Shown piece by piece: positions 25,035 to 32,949 of a stretch of 64,000 bases of DNA. The stretch covers positions 3,348,001 to 3,412,000 of the forward strand of contig NZ_JACHMS010000001.1 in the NCBI RefSeq assembly GCF_014205055.1. Direction: 5' to 3'. The stretch comes from Streptomyces luteogriseus (lineage in GTDB: Bacteria > Actinomycetota > Actinomycetes > Streptomycetales > Streptomycetaceae). The notes under the pieces were generated by a model. That model saw only the letters and a program-made list of their open reading frames with translations. It did no database searches and had not been told where the DNA came from. The position numbers and the translations under genes were made by a program. Each line of letters starts with the position of its first letter. Position 1 is the first letter of the stretch.

Positions 25035-25898
25035 GTGCGTACCACGGGCATGGGAAGAGCGTTCGTAGCGGGACTCGCCGTGCTGGCCGCGCTGACCGGC
25101 TGCACGGTGCAGACCCCCGACGGCGAGGGCAAGCGCCGCTCGCCGGTGCACATCGAGCTGCCCAGCGGCACCCCGGCCCCGGACCGCACGCCCGCCCGGG
25201 GCGGCGGCGCGCCGAGCATCGCGCCCGCGCCGGACGACGACAAGCCGAGTGCCGCACCCGTCCCGCCCCGCGTGCTGTGGTCCCGCGGTGACACCGGCCG
25301 GGACGTCCGGGAGCTCCAGGCCCGGCTGCGGCAGGTCGCCTGGCTGTTCGAAGGGCCGACCGGGACGTACGGCGAACAGACGGAGCGGGCGGTCAGCGGG
25401 TTCCAGGGCAAGCGCGGGCTGCCGCGCACCGGGAAGACCGACGCCGTCACCTGGCAGCGGCTGGTGCGCATGACGCGCGAGCCGGGCCGGTGGGACCTGT
25501 ACTTGATGGGCGGCCAGCAGGCCGACCCGCCGGACGCGCGCTGCCGGACCGGCCGGGTGCTGTGCATCGACAAGACCAGCAGGACACTGCGCTGGATGAT
25601 CGACGGGCGGACCGTGTCGACGATGGCGGTCCGCTTCGGCTCGCAGGGCACACCGACCCGGGAGGGCGTCTTCTCCGTCTACTGGAAGTCCCGCGACCAC
25701 GTCTCGACGCTCTACGACTCGCCCATGCCCTACGCGATGTTCTTCAGCGGCGGCCAGGCCGTGCACTTCTCGGCGGACTTCGCCGCCCGGGGATACGCGG
25801 GCGGCTCGCACGGCTGCGTCAACGTACGGGACGAGCAGGCGATCGCGGAGCTGTTCGCGCAGGTCCGCAACGGCGACAGGGTCGTCGTGTCCTGGTGA
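25035..25898 (+). CDS. L,D-transpeptidase lipoprotein with peptidoglycan-binding domain
   Basis: Cell-wall cross-linking enzyme, about 287 residues. A lipoprotein signal (AFVAGLAVLAALTGC) is followed by a Pro-rich spacer, a PG_binding_1 domain (GDTGRDVRELQARLRQVAWL ... RAVSGFQGKRGLPRTGKTD) and a YkuD catalytic domain with VHFSADFAARGYAGGSHGCV, where the SHGCVNVRD box carries the catalytic Cys. The start is uncertain: GTG 25014, GTG 25035 or ATG 25050 all precede the signal; 25035 was chosen for its GGGGGG-like ribosome site. It diverges from the mutase and ends before a strong terminator. Confidence 0.9.
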   Translation: MRTTGMGRAFVAGLAVLAALTGCTVQTPDGEGKRRSPVHIELPSGTPAPDRTPARGGGAPSIAPAPDDDKPSAAPVPPRVLWSRGDTGRDVRELQARLRQVAWLFEGPTGTYGEQTERAVSGFQGKRGLPRTGKTDAVTWQRLVRMTREPGRWDLYLMGGQQADPPDARCRTGRVLCIDKTSRTLRWMIDGRTVSTMAVRFGSQGTPTREGVFSVYWKSRDHVSTLYDSPMPYAMFFSGGQAVHFSADFAARGYAGGSHGCVNVRDEQAIAELFAQVRNGDRVVVSW

Positions 25899-25920
25899 CG
25901 GCGGGGAGAGAGAGTTAGGG

Positions 25921-25957
25921 GCGCGGGCGGGACCGGGGGAACGTGTCCCGCCCGCGC
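25921..25957 (+). terminator. Terminator after the L,D-transpeptidase gene
   Basis: A perfect 13-bp stem GCGCGGGCGGGAC (25921-25933) with GTCCCGCCCGCGC (25945-25957) and an 11-base loop, 22 bases after the stop codon. It also lies between convergent genes and could serve the opposite strand. The rest of the gap to 26056 shows nothing further. Confidence 0.75.
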
Positions 25958-26056
25958 TCAGGTGCACGAGCCGTAGGTACGGGGGGAACCCCGGCTCTGT
26001 GCGACGGCCGATGACCAGTCGGCTCACTCATTACTGCGCCGGGGCGGCCGAAAACG

Positions 26057-27130
26057 TCACACCGTCGGCCAGAAAATTTTCAGGGAGTGCGAAACCGCAG
26101 GTCGCAGCGGCGCGAGAGAGGTCCGGAAGCCGCCACGGCCCGCGCCGTCATCGTCGTCGTCCTTCTTCTCGGCGCGCTTCTCGGCCTTGCGGTCGGCCTT
26201 GTCCTGCTTCCGACTCTGGTCGCCGTCCTGCTTGCGGTCCTGGTTGCGGTCCCGGCCGGAGCCCTTGTCCTGGTGCCGGCCCTTGTCCGCGTGGTCGTCG
26301 CTCCCGCGCCCACCGGAGCGGGGGGCGGCCGGGGACAGCACGCCCTTGCAGTACTTCCGTACCCGGAGGCCGCCCGCCGCGTCCCGCAGGGCACGCCTGC
26401 GGTCGGGGTCCAGCCGCTTGCCGTCGCGCAGGTCGCGGCAGGCGGCGGTGATCTCCCCGCGGTGGCCGCCGGAGCCGTCCTTCCGGTGCTCCGGCTTCGG
26501 GGCCGCGTCGTCGCGCTCCGCGTCACCGCCCTGGGCACCGGCCCCGCCCTTCGGCGAGCCGCCCGGGGCGCCGCCGTCGGGAGTGGAGCCGCCCTGCGCG
26601 GTGTCGCCCGGTGACGGCGACACCAGCGGGCGTTCGGGATGGGTGACGGAGGCCGAGACGGAGGTGCCGGGGTTGGGTTCGTCGTCGCCGAAGGGCGCCC
26701 TCAGGCCTCCGGTTCCGGCCGCGAGGGCCACCCCGCCGACCATGCCGACCGCCAGCACGGCGGCCAGGGCGAGGCGGGCGGGACGGGCCCAGCGGGGCGG
26801 ACGGGCGGTGACGGTGCTGCCGTCGCCGGGGGTACCGATACGGACCAGCCCCGCGTCGGAGACGTCTGCCGCGGCGCGTCCGCCGATGGCCGCGGGGGCG
26901 GCGGCCGCGTCGGCGCGTTCCGCGCGGGCCTTGCGGAAAGCGGCCACCGCGGCGGCCTCGCCGGGGAGTTCATCGCTGGTCAGCGGGGGTGTGGCGGACA
27001 GTGCGCCGAGGGTCCTGGCGAGGTGTTCGGCCTGATCCCGGCCGGCGCCTTCGACAGCTCCGGGTGGCTCTCCGCTCAGCAAACGCTCCGCCGTTTCGCG
27101 GTCCAGCCACCTGTACTGCTCGTCGGCCAT
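26057..27130 (-). CDS. Single-pass membrane protein paired with an ECF sigma factor (putative anti-sigma)
   Basis: Protein of 357 residues. The N-terminal ~115 residues are cytosolic and helical (EQYRWLDRETAERLLSG, AAVAAFRKARAERADAAA), one transmembrane segment lies near 118-140, and the outer part is Pro/Gly-rich with a small two-Cys region (AACRDLRDGK, Cys231, and RKYCKGVLSP, Cys261). The tail is extremely charged, with DRNQDRKQDGDQSRKQDK-like repeats. There is no HxxxCxxC zinc anti-sigma motif. The ATG at 27130 overlaps the sigma-factor stop (TGATG). Topology and coupling suggest it controls that sigma factor; this is inference. Confidence 0.75.
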   Translation of the reverse strand: MADEQYRWLDRETAERLLSGEPPGAVEGAGRDQAEHLARTLGALSATPPLTSDELPGEAAAVAAFRKARAERADAAAAPAAIGGRAAADVSDAGLVRIGTPGDGSTVTARPPRWARPARLALAAVLAVGMVGGVALAAGTGGLRAPFGDDEPNPGTSVSASVTHPERPLVSPSPGDTAQGGSTPDGGAPGGSPKGGAGAQGGDAERDDAAPKPEHRKDGSGGHRGEITAACRDLRDGKRLDPDRRRALRDAAGGLRVRKYCKGVLSPAAPRSGGRGSDDHADKGRHQDKGSGRDRNQDRKQDGDQSRKQDKADRKAEKRAEKKDDDDDGAGRGGFRTSLAPLRPAVSHSLKIFWPTV

Positions 27131-27804
27131 CACACATCCTTCTGCGTCCGCGCAACGCTGTGCGTCACACCTGCGGACGTCACGGCACCGCCACGCGGTT
27201 CTCGCTGGGGCGGCAGGGCGTCGAGCACCCCGGCCGATTCCGGATCGGTCTGCGGGTCGTCGCCGAGCAGTTCGGCGAGCCGCTTCAGACCCCGGTGCGC
27301 CGCCGTGCGGACCGCGCCCGGGCGCTTTCCGAGCGTCGCGGCGGCGGTCTTCGCGTCGAGCCCCACCACCACGCGCAGCACGACCGCTTCGGCCTGGTCC
27401 TGCGGCAGCCGGGAGATCAGGGAGAACGCGCCGTCCGTGGCGAGCGCCTCGATGGCCTCGCCGGCGGTGTCCGACTCGGCGGCACGGCCGGTCAGCTCGG
27501 TCTCGTCACCGCCGATCGCGGGCCGGCGCCCGCGCATGCGTATGTGGTCCAGCGCGCGGTTGCGGGCGATCCGGGCGGCCCAGCCGCGGAACCGGTCCGC
27601 GTCGCCGGTGAACCGCTCCAGATCGCGGGCTATCTGAAGCCACGCCTCGGACGTCACGTCCTCGGCGTCGGGGTCGCCGACCAGTGTCCGTACGTACCCG
27701 AGCAGCCGCGGATGCACGGTGCGGTACACGGTCCGGAACGCGTTTTCGTCTCCGTCCTGTGCCGCGCGCACCGCGGCGGTCAGCTCCGCGTCGTCCCCCA
27801 GCAC
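27130..27804 (-). CDS. ECF-type RNA polymerase sigma factor
   Basis: Sigma-70 family protein of about 224 residues with regions 2 and 4. Region 2 includes LLGYVRTLVGDPDAEDVTSE, WLQIARDLERFTGDADRFRG and WAARIARNRALDHIRMRGRR. Region 4 includes LISRLPQDQAEAVVLRVVVG and AAATLGKRPGAVRTAAHRGL. The start is debatable: GTG 27804 has GAAGGG 6 bases upstream and is used here, while an in-frame TTG at 27873 gives 23 more residues. It is coupled to the membrane protein downstream and closely resembles the sigma factor at 29104-29721. Confidence 0.88.
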   Translation of the reverse strand: MLGDDAELTAAVRAAQDGDENAFRTVYRTVHPRLLGYVRTLVGDPDAEDVTSEAWLQIARDLERFTGDADRFRGWAARIARNRALDHIRMRGRRPAIGGDETELTGRAAESDTAGEAIEALATDGAFSLISRLPQDQAEAVVLRVVVGLDAKTAAATLGKRPGAVRTAAHRGLKRLAELLGDDPQTDPESAGVLDALPPQREPRGGAVTSAGVTHSVARTQKDV

Positions 27805-28049
27805 CGCGCGCCCTTCTGCGCCTCGACCGGCGCCGCTTTCGCGGACCGGGTTCTCGCCGTCGTGGTTGCCCAATTAGTGGTTGCGGTCACAAGCCCGCAG
27901 GTGGTTGCGGTGGTCTCGCCGCCTTCTCTGTTGGCGCGAATGGCACGTTACGACCTGAAACCATGCCCCGTCCATGTCCGTCCGAGATGCAACTAAGCCG
28001 TGACGGAGCGGGGTGTGACAGAAAACGCACACCGGGCGCTGTAGGAAGT

Positions 28050-28070
28050 ACGGGCCGCCGCGCGGCCCGT
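28050..28070 (-). terminator. Hairpin between the two sigma modules
   Basis: ACGGGCCGC and GCGGCCCGT pair over 9 bp with the loop CGC. It lies about 120 bases past the stop of the 28188-28952 gene, in a 314-base gap (27874-28187) that holds no convincing gene. It probably separates the two sigma/membrane-protein modules. Confidence 0.5.
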
Positions 28071-28187
28071 GCCGCGCGACGGCCGGGGCCTCTCCTGTGG
28101 GGGGTGGCGGCCTCGGCCGTTGCCATGGCGGGCCCCCGCGGGGTCGCGGAGCCGCCCGGCCGTGCCGGCGGGTACTCGCGGAATCCC

Positions 28188-28952
28188 CTACTTCTGACGG
28201 CCGTTGGGCTGGGAGCGCTTGCCCTCGCTCCGGCTCGCGCCCGCGCCCTTGTCCCCGCCGTCGTCCGAGCCGTTGCCCGTGCCGTTGTGCGCGGCGGGTG
28301 CGCCGTCGTCCTCGGCGGGGCCACCGTTGGCGGGGCCACCGCTCACGCTCTTCGGCTCGTCCAGTTGTCCGGCGCAGTACGCCGTGACGTTCCTCTCACC
28401 GCCCGCGGCGGCCACCAGACGCTCCCATGACGTCGCCTCCATGGCCTTGCCGCGCCGGCCGACCCGCTCGTAGGCGCGGCAGTGGGCCTCGGTGTCCTCG
28501 GCGGGGGCGGGCCGGTCCGGGGAGGAACCGGTGCCGGGGCCGTGGCTGTCGCGGGAGGGCGGTTCCGACGGGTCGCGCGGGGCGCTGCTCGGGGCGGGCC
28601 TCCGCTCGGGGGCATCCTTCGTGCCGTCCTCCGGCGTTCCCGCCACGCCGATCGCCGCCACGGCGACACCGCCCAGCGTGAGACTGGCGAGCAGCACGGA
28701 GAGCGTCGTCTTCAGGGACCGGCCGAGGCGCCGCCGTTCCCGGGCGCGCCAGTCGTCCCGGCGGCGGGTGCGCGTGCGCAGGGCCCCGGCGTCCCGGGCG
28801 GCCCGGAAGGCGGCCACGGCCCGCTGCTCGGCCTGGGCGTCGACACCGTCCCGGACGAGGGAGGCGACGATCAGCGCCTCGACGTCGGCGTCGAGGAGGG
28901 CGTGCCGGGAACCACGGCCGGACAGCCCGCCGTCGCTCTGCCGTTCACCCAT
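28188..28952 (-). CDS. Single-pass membrane protein paired with the second ECF sigma factor
   Basis: Protein of 254 residues, paralogous in layout to the 26057-27130 product. It has a short cytosolic N-terminus with ALLDADVEALIVASLVRDG and RAVAAFRAARDAG, a membrane segment near residues 81-105 (LKTTLSVLLASLTLGGVAVA), and a Pro/Ser-rich outer part with AHCRAYERVG (Cys158) and NVTAYCAGQL (Cys193). The CR...YCxGxL pattern is shared with the paralog. The ATG at 28952 is used; the frame is open upstream but becomes random-like. It lies 151 bases after the sigma gene, so it is not translationally coupled like the other pair. Confidence 0.72.
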   Translation of the reverse strand: MGERQSDGGLSGRGSRHALLDADVEALIVASLVRDGVDAQAEQRAVAAFRAARDAGALRTRTRRRDDWRARERRRLGRSLKTTLSVLLASLTLGGVAVAAIGVAGTPEDGTKDAPERRPAPSSAPRDPSEPPSRDSHGPGTGSSPDRPAPAEDTEAHCRAYERVGRRGKAMEATSWERLVAAAGGERNVTAYCAGQLDEPKSVSGGPANGGPAEDDGAPAAHNGTGNGSDDGGDKGAGASRSEGKRSQPNGRQK

Positions 28953-29103
28953 GTCCGTTTCCGTCCCTGCTCGATCCGATCGATCCGTCTGCCCGGCGGC
29001 GCCGGCCGGCCCGCCGGGCCCCAGTACGGCCCGCCGGTCCGCCCTGTTCAGGGCCCCGACCCCGTGCGACCCGGCCGGGCCGCACGCGAAACCGCCGGTT
29101 CCG

Positions 29104-29721
29104 CTACGTCGACTCACCCAGCGTCCGGGGAGCCTCATCCGTCACACTCGCCGCGCCCAGCTGCCCGGCGAGGCGCTTCAGACCCCGGTAGGCGGCCGTC
29201 CGTACCGCGCCCGGCCGTTTGCCCAGAACCCGCGCGGCGGCGGGGCCGTCGAGGCCGACCACGACACGCAGCAGCACGGCCTCGGCCTGGTCGCGCGGCA
29301 GCCCCCGGACCAGCTCCAGGGCGTGCTCGGTGGAGATGGCCTCCAGCGCCTGGTCGTGCGTGCTCTGCGGTCCCGGCAGTTCCAGGATGTCCTGCTCCAG
29401 CGCGGACGACCGGGGCCGTACCCGCTGCCGGCGCAGATGGTCCAGCGCCCGGTGCCGGGCGATGGTCGCCGTCCAGCCGCGGAAGCCGGCCCCGTCGCCC
29501 CGGAACCGCCCGAGGTCCCGGGCGATCTCCAGCCAGGCGTCGGACGCCACGTCCTCCGCGTCGTCCCCGACCAGGCCGCGCAGATAGCCGAGCAGTCCGG
29601 GCTGCACGAAGCGGTAGGCGACCGCGAAGGCCGCCTCGTCACCCTGCTGGGCCCGCGCGACGGCCGCGCCCAGTTCCCCGTCGTACGCCTGCCCACGCCG
29701 GGGTTCCGTTCCCTGACCCAA
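29104..29721 (-). CDS. ECF-type RNA polymerase sigma factor, second copy
   Basis: Sigma factor of 205 residues. Region 2: LLGYLRGLVGDDAEDVASDA, WLEIARDLGRFRGDGAGFRG, WTATIARHRALDHLRRQRVR. Region 4: LVRGLPRDQAEAVLLRVVVG and AARVLGKRPGAVRTAAYRGL. It is strikingly similar to the product of 27130-27804. The best start is a TTG at 29721 with GAGGA 6 bases before it; no ATG or GTG occurs in frame close by. It is transcribed divergently from the amidase at 29938, which might be a target, though that is only proximity. Confidence 0.87.
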   Translation of the reverse strand: MGQGTEPRRGQAYDGELGAAVARAQQGDEAAFAVAYRFVQPGLLGYLRGLVGDDAEDVASDAWLEIARDLGRFRGDGAGFRGWTATIARHRALDHLRRQRVRPRSSALEQDILELPGPQSTHDQALEAISTEHALELVRGLPRDQAEAVLLRVVVGLDGPAAARVLGKRPGAVRTAAYRGLKRLAGQLGAASVTDEAPRTLGEST

Positions 29722-29937
29722 GTACCGTCCTCGTCCGTGCCGAGTGCGCGCCCTCCCACGCTCATCAGCGCCGGTCGGCGCGGAAGTGTCACAGCGCGTC
29801 AGGCGCCGGGCGCCCGCGACCGTTCGGGTCAACCCGGCCCGCCGTCCTCGGGAGCCCCGCCCCGCGGAGGTTTCGGCCAAGTGACGTACCGGGGACCTCT
29901 GCTCGCGATGCCACCGCCCACGAAAGGCGAGCGCCGT

Positions 29938-31134
29938 ATGACACCCCGCCTCCTGCGCACCGCCGTCGCCACCGCCCTGGCCCTCGGCGCACTCGGACTG
30001 ACCCAGCCCGCCCGGGCCACCCCCTCGGACGGTGTGCACACCGTCCGGGTGCCGGACGGCGACCCCCACGACCGGTCCCTCGCGCCGCGCACCACCGAGC
30101 CGTTCAGCCTGATCGGCGTCACCTGGGACGATCCGGACGCGGCCCTGGACGGCACCGCCGAGGTGCGCACCCGCTCCCGGGAGAGCGGCGCGTGGAGCGC
30201 GTGGCGCCCCCTGGAGACCGAAGGCCGTAGGCCCGAGACCGGCCCCGACCGCGACCGGGCCGGGGTGCGCGGCAGCACCCAGCCGCTGTGGACCGGGCCC
30301 TCGGACGGCGTCCAGGTGCGCCTGTCGGGCTCGCGCCTGCCGGAAGGGCTGCGGGTCGAACTGGTCGACCCCGAGGCCGGATCGGACGCGGTGCACACCG
30401 AGGCCGTCGATCCGGCCACCGCCCGGCCGGCCGCCGGTCCGCTGGCGGCCGAGCGTCCCGCCATGACGTCGCGTTCCGCCTGGGGCGCGGACGAGTCCCT
30501 GGTGAAGGACCCGCCCACCTACACCGGCGACACCAAGGCGGTGTTCGTCCACCACACGGCGGGCACCAACGACTACACCTGCTCCGAGTCGGCGTCGATC
30601 GTGCGCGGCGTGTTCCTCTACCACGTGCAGAGCAACGGCTGGAACGACATCGGCTACCACTTCCTCGTCGACAAGTGCGGCACCGTCTTCGAGGGCCGTG
30701 CGGGTGGCGTCGACAAGCCCGTCCTCGGCGCGCACACCTACGGGTTCAACACCGCCACCAGCAGTGTCTCGGTGCTCGGCGACTACTCCACGGCGGCCAC
30801 CAACGCCGCGGTGCGCGCGTCGGTCGCGAAGGTCGCCGCGTGGAAGCTCGGCCTCTACGGCATCGACCCGACCGGGACGACCGTGCTGACCTCGGGTGCC
30901 GACAACGGCAAGTACAAGCTGGGCCAGAAGGTGACGTTCCACCGCATCTCCGGCCACCGCGACGGCTACCCGACCGAATGCCCCGGACAGCACCTCTACG
31001 ACGACCTGCCAGAGATCCGCACCCTGGCCGCGAACGCCGGCACGCCGGCCGAGCCCGCCACGGAGCCGCCGGGACCCCTGGACGAGGACGAGGCCGGGAA
31101 CGACGCCGCGGACGCGGGCGTACTCGGGCGGTGA
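29938..31134 (+). CDS. Secreted N-acetylmuramoyl-L-alanine amidase (PGRP domain)
   Basis: Extracellular peptidoglycan amidase, 398 residues. It has a Sec signal (LLRTAVATALALGALGLTQP, cut near ARA), a beta-rich spacer of ~150 residues, then a PGRP/Amidase_2 domain. The zinc site is visible as VFVHHTAGTNDYTC (first His) and HRISGHRDGYPTECPGQ (His and Cys), with NDIGYHFLVDKCGTVFEGR between. The ATG at 29938 is preceded by AAAGGCGAG; the earlier GTG at 29881 would spoil the signal peptide. The tail is acidic. It converges with the next gene with 2 bases between stops. Confidence 0.93.
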   Translation: MTPRLLRTAVATALALGALGLTQPARATPSDGVHTVRVPDGDPHDRSLAPRTTEPFSLIGVTWDDPDAALDGTAEVRTRSRESGAWSAWRPLETEGRRPETGPDRDRAGVRGSTQPLWTGPSDGVQVRLSGSRLPEGLRVELVDPEAGSDAVHTEAVDPATARPAAGPLAAERPAMTSRSAWGADESLVKDPPTYTGDTKAVFVHHTAGTNDYTCSESASIVRGVFLYHVQSNGWNDIGYHFLVDKCGTVFEGRAGGVDKPVLGAHTYGFNTATSSVSVLGDYSTAATNAAVRASVAKVAAWKLGLYGIDPTGTTVLTSGADNGKYKLGQKVTFHRISGHRDGYPTECPGQHLYDDLPEIRTLAANAGTPAEPATEPPGPLDEDEAGNDAADAGVLGR

Positions 31135-31136
31135 CG

Positions 31137-31532
31137 CTACCGCCGGGGCCCGGTGCTCACCGCGTCCCGGCACAGCAGCCGCAGCGATCCGTGTCCCGCG
31201 TAGCAGCGGCGCGCCTCCTCGATGGGGTCCCACAGGCGCCCGTCGGGGGTGCGGATCCAGTGGTCACCGCCGGTCGCCCACCATTCGGCGCCGGAGTGAC
31301 GCGCCATCACCTCACCGGCGTAGGCGCCGAAGCCGCGCAGCACCTCCCGGACGGCGGCGTCGGGCGCTCCCTCCCGCCGTATCCCCTCGATCATCCGGTC
31401 GATGCTCCACAGGCTCTGCGCCGAGTAGTCGAGGCGCAGCCGTGCTCCCTCGCGCATCGTCGCCACTGTGTCCGCCGCCCATCGCAGCGGCTTCGCAGCC
31501 GCCGATGGCCTGGTCTCCGCTTGAGTCGTCAC
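31137..31532 (-). CDS. Protein of unknown function (DHWIRTPDGRLWDPIEEARR motif)
   Basis: Small soluble protein of about 131 residues that I cannot assign to a function. The sequence is helical at first (SAQSLWSIDRMIEGIRREGA, VREVLRGFGAYAGEVMARHS) and then has EWWATGGDHWIRTPDGRLWD. No signal or membrane segment is seen. Coding bias supports it. The GTG at 31532 is chosen; a TTG at 31619 gives a longer but less plausible N-terminus. The convergent amidase gene ends 2 bases away. Confidence 0.7.
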   Translation of the reverse strand: MTTQAETRPSAAAKPLRWAADTVATMREGARLRLDYSAQSLWSIDRMIEGIRREGAPDAAVREVLRGFGAYAGEVMARHSGAEWWATGGDHWIRTPDGRLWDPIEEARRCYAGHGSLRLLCRDAVSTGPRR

Positions 31533-31685
31533 ATCCCGGAAAGCGCTGCGGCGAAGCGTTTCGTCACCCGGATTCGGCGGCTTCCCCGAAGCAACGCAGG
31601 ACCGCCCCACCTCGCCCAAGGGACAGTCACAGGACTCTTCCAGGAACGGGGTTTAGGCCGGTCGGGCGCCTGGGGACCCGCTCCC

Positions 31686-32240
31686 TCAGCCCTGTTGCCG
31701 GTTCCGGCGGGAGACCACCGCGCGCAGCACCCGGCGCCCCTCGACCGACACCTCCAGCGCCCGGCGCAGCCCGGCCGGGCCGTGTCCGGCGAGGACCTCC
31801 AGGACGGTGATCTGACGGCGCAGTTCGGCGGCGACGAGGGGCGACATGCCCTCCGTACGGCCCTCGCGGCGGGAGTCGACGGACGAGGCCTCGTCCTCGG
31901 CGGTGTCCAGGAGCCGGTGGATCTGGAGGGAGGCGACGGAACAGGCGTCGGCCCACACCCGGACTCCCGCGGCGGAGGGCTCGGCGGGAGCGGCCTCGAG
32001 CATCCGGTGGGCGAGCACGGCAGCCTCGTCCCCGGCGCCGGCCGCGTCCAGCTTGCCGCGCGCCTGCTCCAGCCGCTCACCCCACTCGCCGGCACCCGCA
32101 CCGTCGCCGAGGCTCGCCCACAGCGGCCGCAGGATCTCGTCGTCGCCGCCCAGCAGGGGCACGCACCGATCCAAACAAGCCAGCCCGCTCGCGGCCAGCC
32201 CGCGTTCGTCGGCCTGTGCGATCAACTCCACCAGGCTCAT
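31686..32240 (-). CDS. Hypothetical helical protein
   Basis: Predicted soluble protein of 184 residues, starting MSLVELIAQADERGLAASGL. It is Ala/Arg/Glu rich and probably all-helical (RLEQARGKLDAAGAGDEAAV, AAELRRQITVLEVLAGHGPA). No recognisable domain. The ATG at 32240 has GGAGG a few bases upstream. The gap 31533-31685 downstream contains nothing obvious. Confidence 0.72.
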   Translation of the reverse strand: MSLVELIAQADERGLAASGLACLDRCVPLLGGDDEILRPLWASLGDGAGAGEWGERLEQARGKLDAAGAGDEAAVLAHRMLEAAPAEPSAAGVRVWADACSVASLQIHRLLDTAEDEASSVDSRREGRTEGMSPLVAAELRRQITVLEVLAGHGPAGLRRALEVSVEGRRVLRAVVSRRNRQQG

Positions 32241-32349
32241 CCACGCCTCCCTCCGCGGGCCGCCTCCGTGGCCCGATCAGGCCGCTGCCCGGCCTTCACC
32301 CCTTACGGAACCCGCACTTCCCCTTACTGCGTGCAACGGCCCCGGAGTG

Positions 32350-32856
32350 TCACAGGGGCACCACACCCAGCCTGTCGAGGAAGCGGAACAAGAGGTTTTC
32401 GGCCAGGGGGTCAGGGTCTGAAGTCAGTACGGCCACGAGGGCGTCGGCGTTCACCTCGCACCCGGCCTCGGCGGCCCAGCGCACGGCACGCTCGGCGGCT
32501 TCGCCGGGTTCCAGGAAGTAGTCCTCCAGCGTGAGGCTCTCCCGGCCCGCCCCCAGATACCCGGCCATGGCCGAGCGCGCGAGACAGGTCGTCCACGCCC
32601 CGCTCTCCGGGGCCGCGGCCTCCAGCACCACGCACTCGCTGTTCATGACGTACCCGAAGAGCGCGGGCGCCCCGGTCTCCCGGGCGAGGGCGTTCATGTT
32701 CCCGATGTCGCCGTCCCTGCTCGGGTACTCCCACACCTGCCATCCGCCCGGCGCCGAGGCGCGCCGCGTCGGACCGTCCCCGGCCCCCGCCAGCGCCGTC
32801 AGTTCCGGCAGCGGCCGCTCCCCCCGGCCCACGACGAAGTATCCCCAGTAGCCCAT
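32350..32856 (-). CDS. Hypothetical protein
   Basis: Protein of 168 residues, MGYWGYFVVGRGERPLPELT..., mixed alpha/beta, with no signal peptide or membrane helix. Blocks such as GYVMNSECVVLEAAAPESGA and LTLEDYFLEPGEAAERAVRW look like a compact conserved domain of actinomycetes, but I do not recognise a function. The start codon is ATG. It stands alone between the hypothetical gene at 31686 and the hexosaminidase gene, all on the minus strand. Confidence 0.75.
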   Translation of the reverse strand: MGYWGYFVVGRGERPLPELTALAGAGDGPTRRASAPGGWQVWEYPSRDGDIGNMNALARETGAPALFGYVMNSECVVLEAAAPESGAWTTCLARSAMAGYLGAGRESLTLEDYFLEPGEAAERAVRWAAEAGCEVNADALVAVLTSDPDPLAENLLFRFLDRLGVVPL

Positions 32857-32949
32857 GTCCCGGTTCCCCCCGGCATATTCGATGCTCCTCGCGAGAAGAC
32901 CACCACAGCCGTACGGGAGTTCGCAGCCGTATGGGCCAATTCGTGCCGG

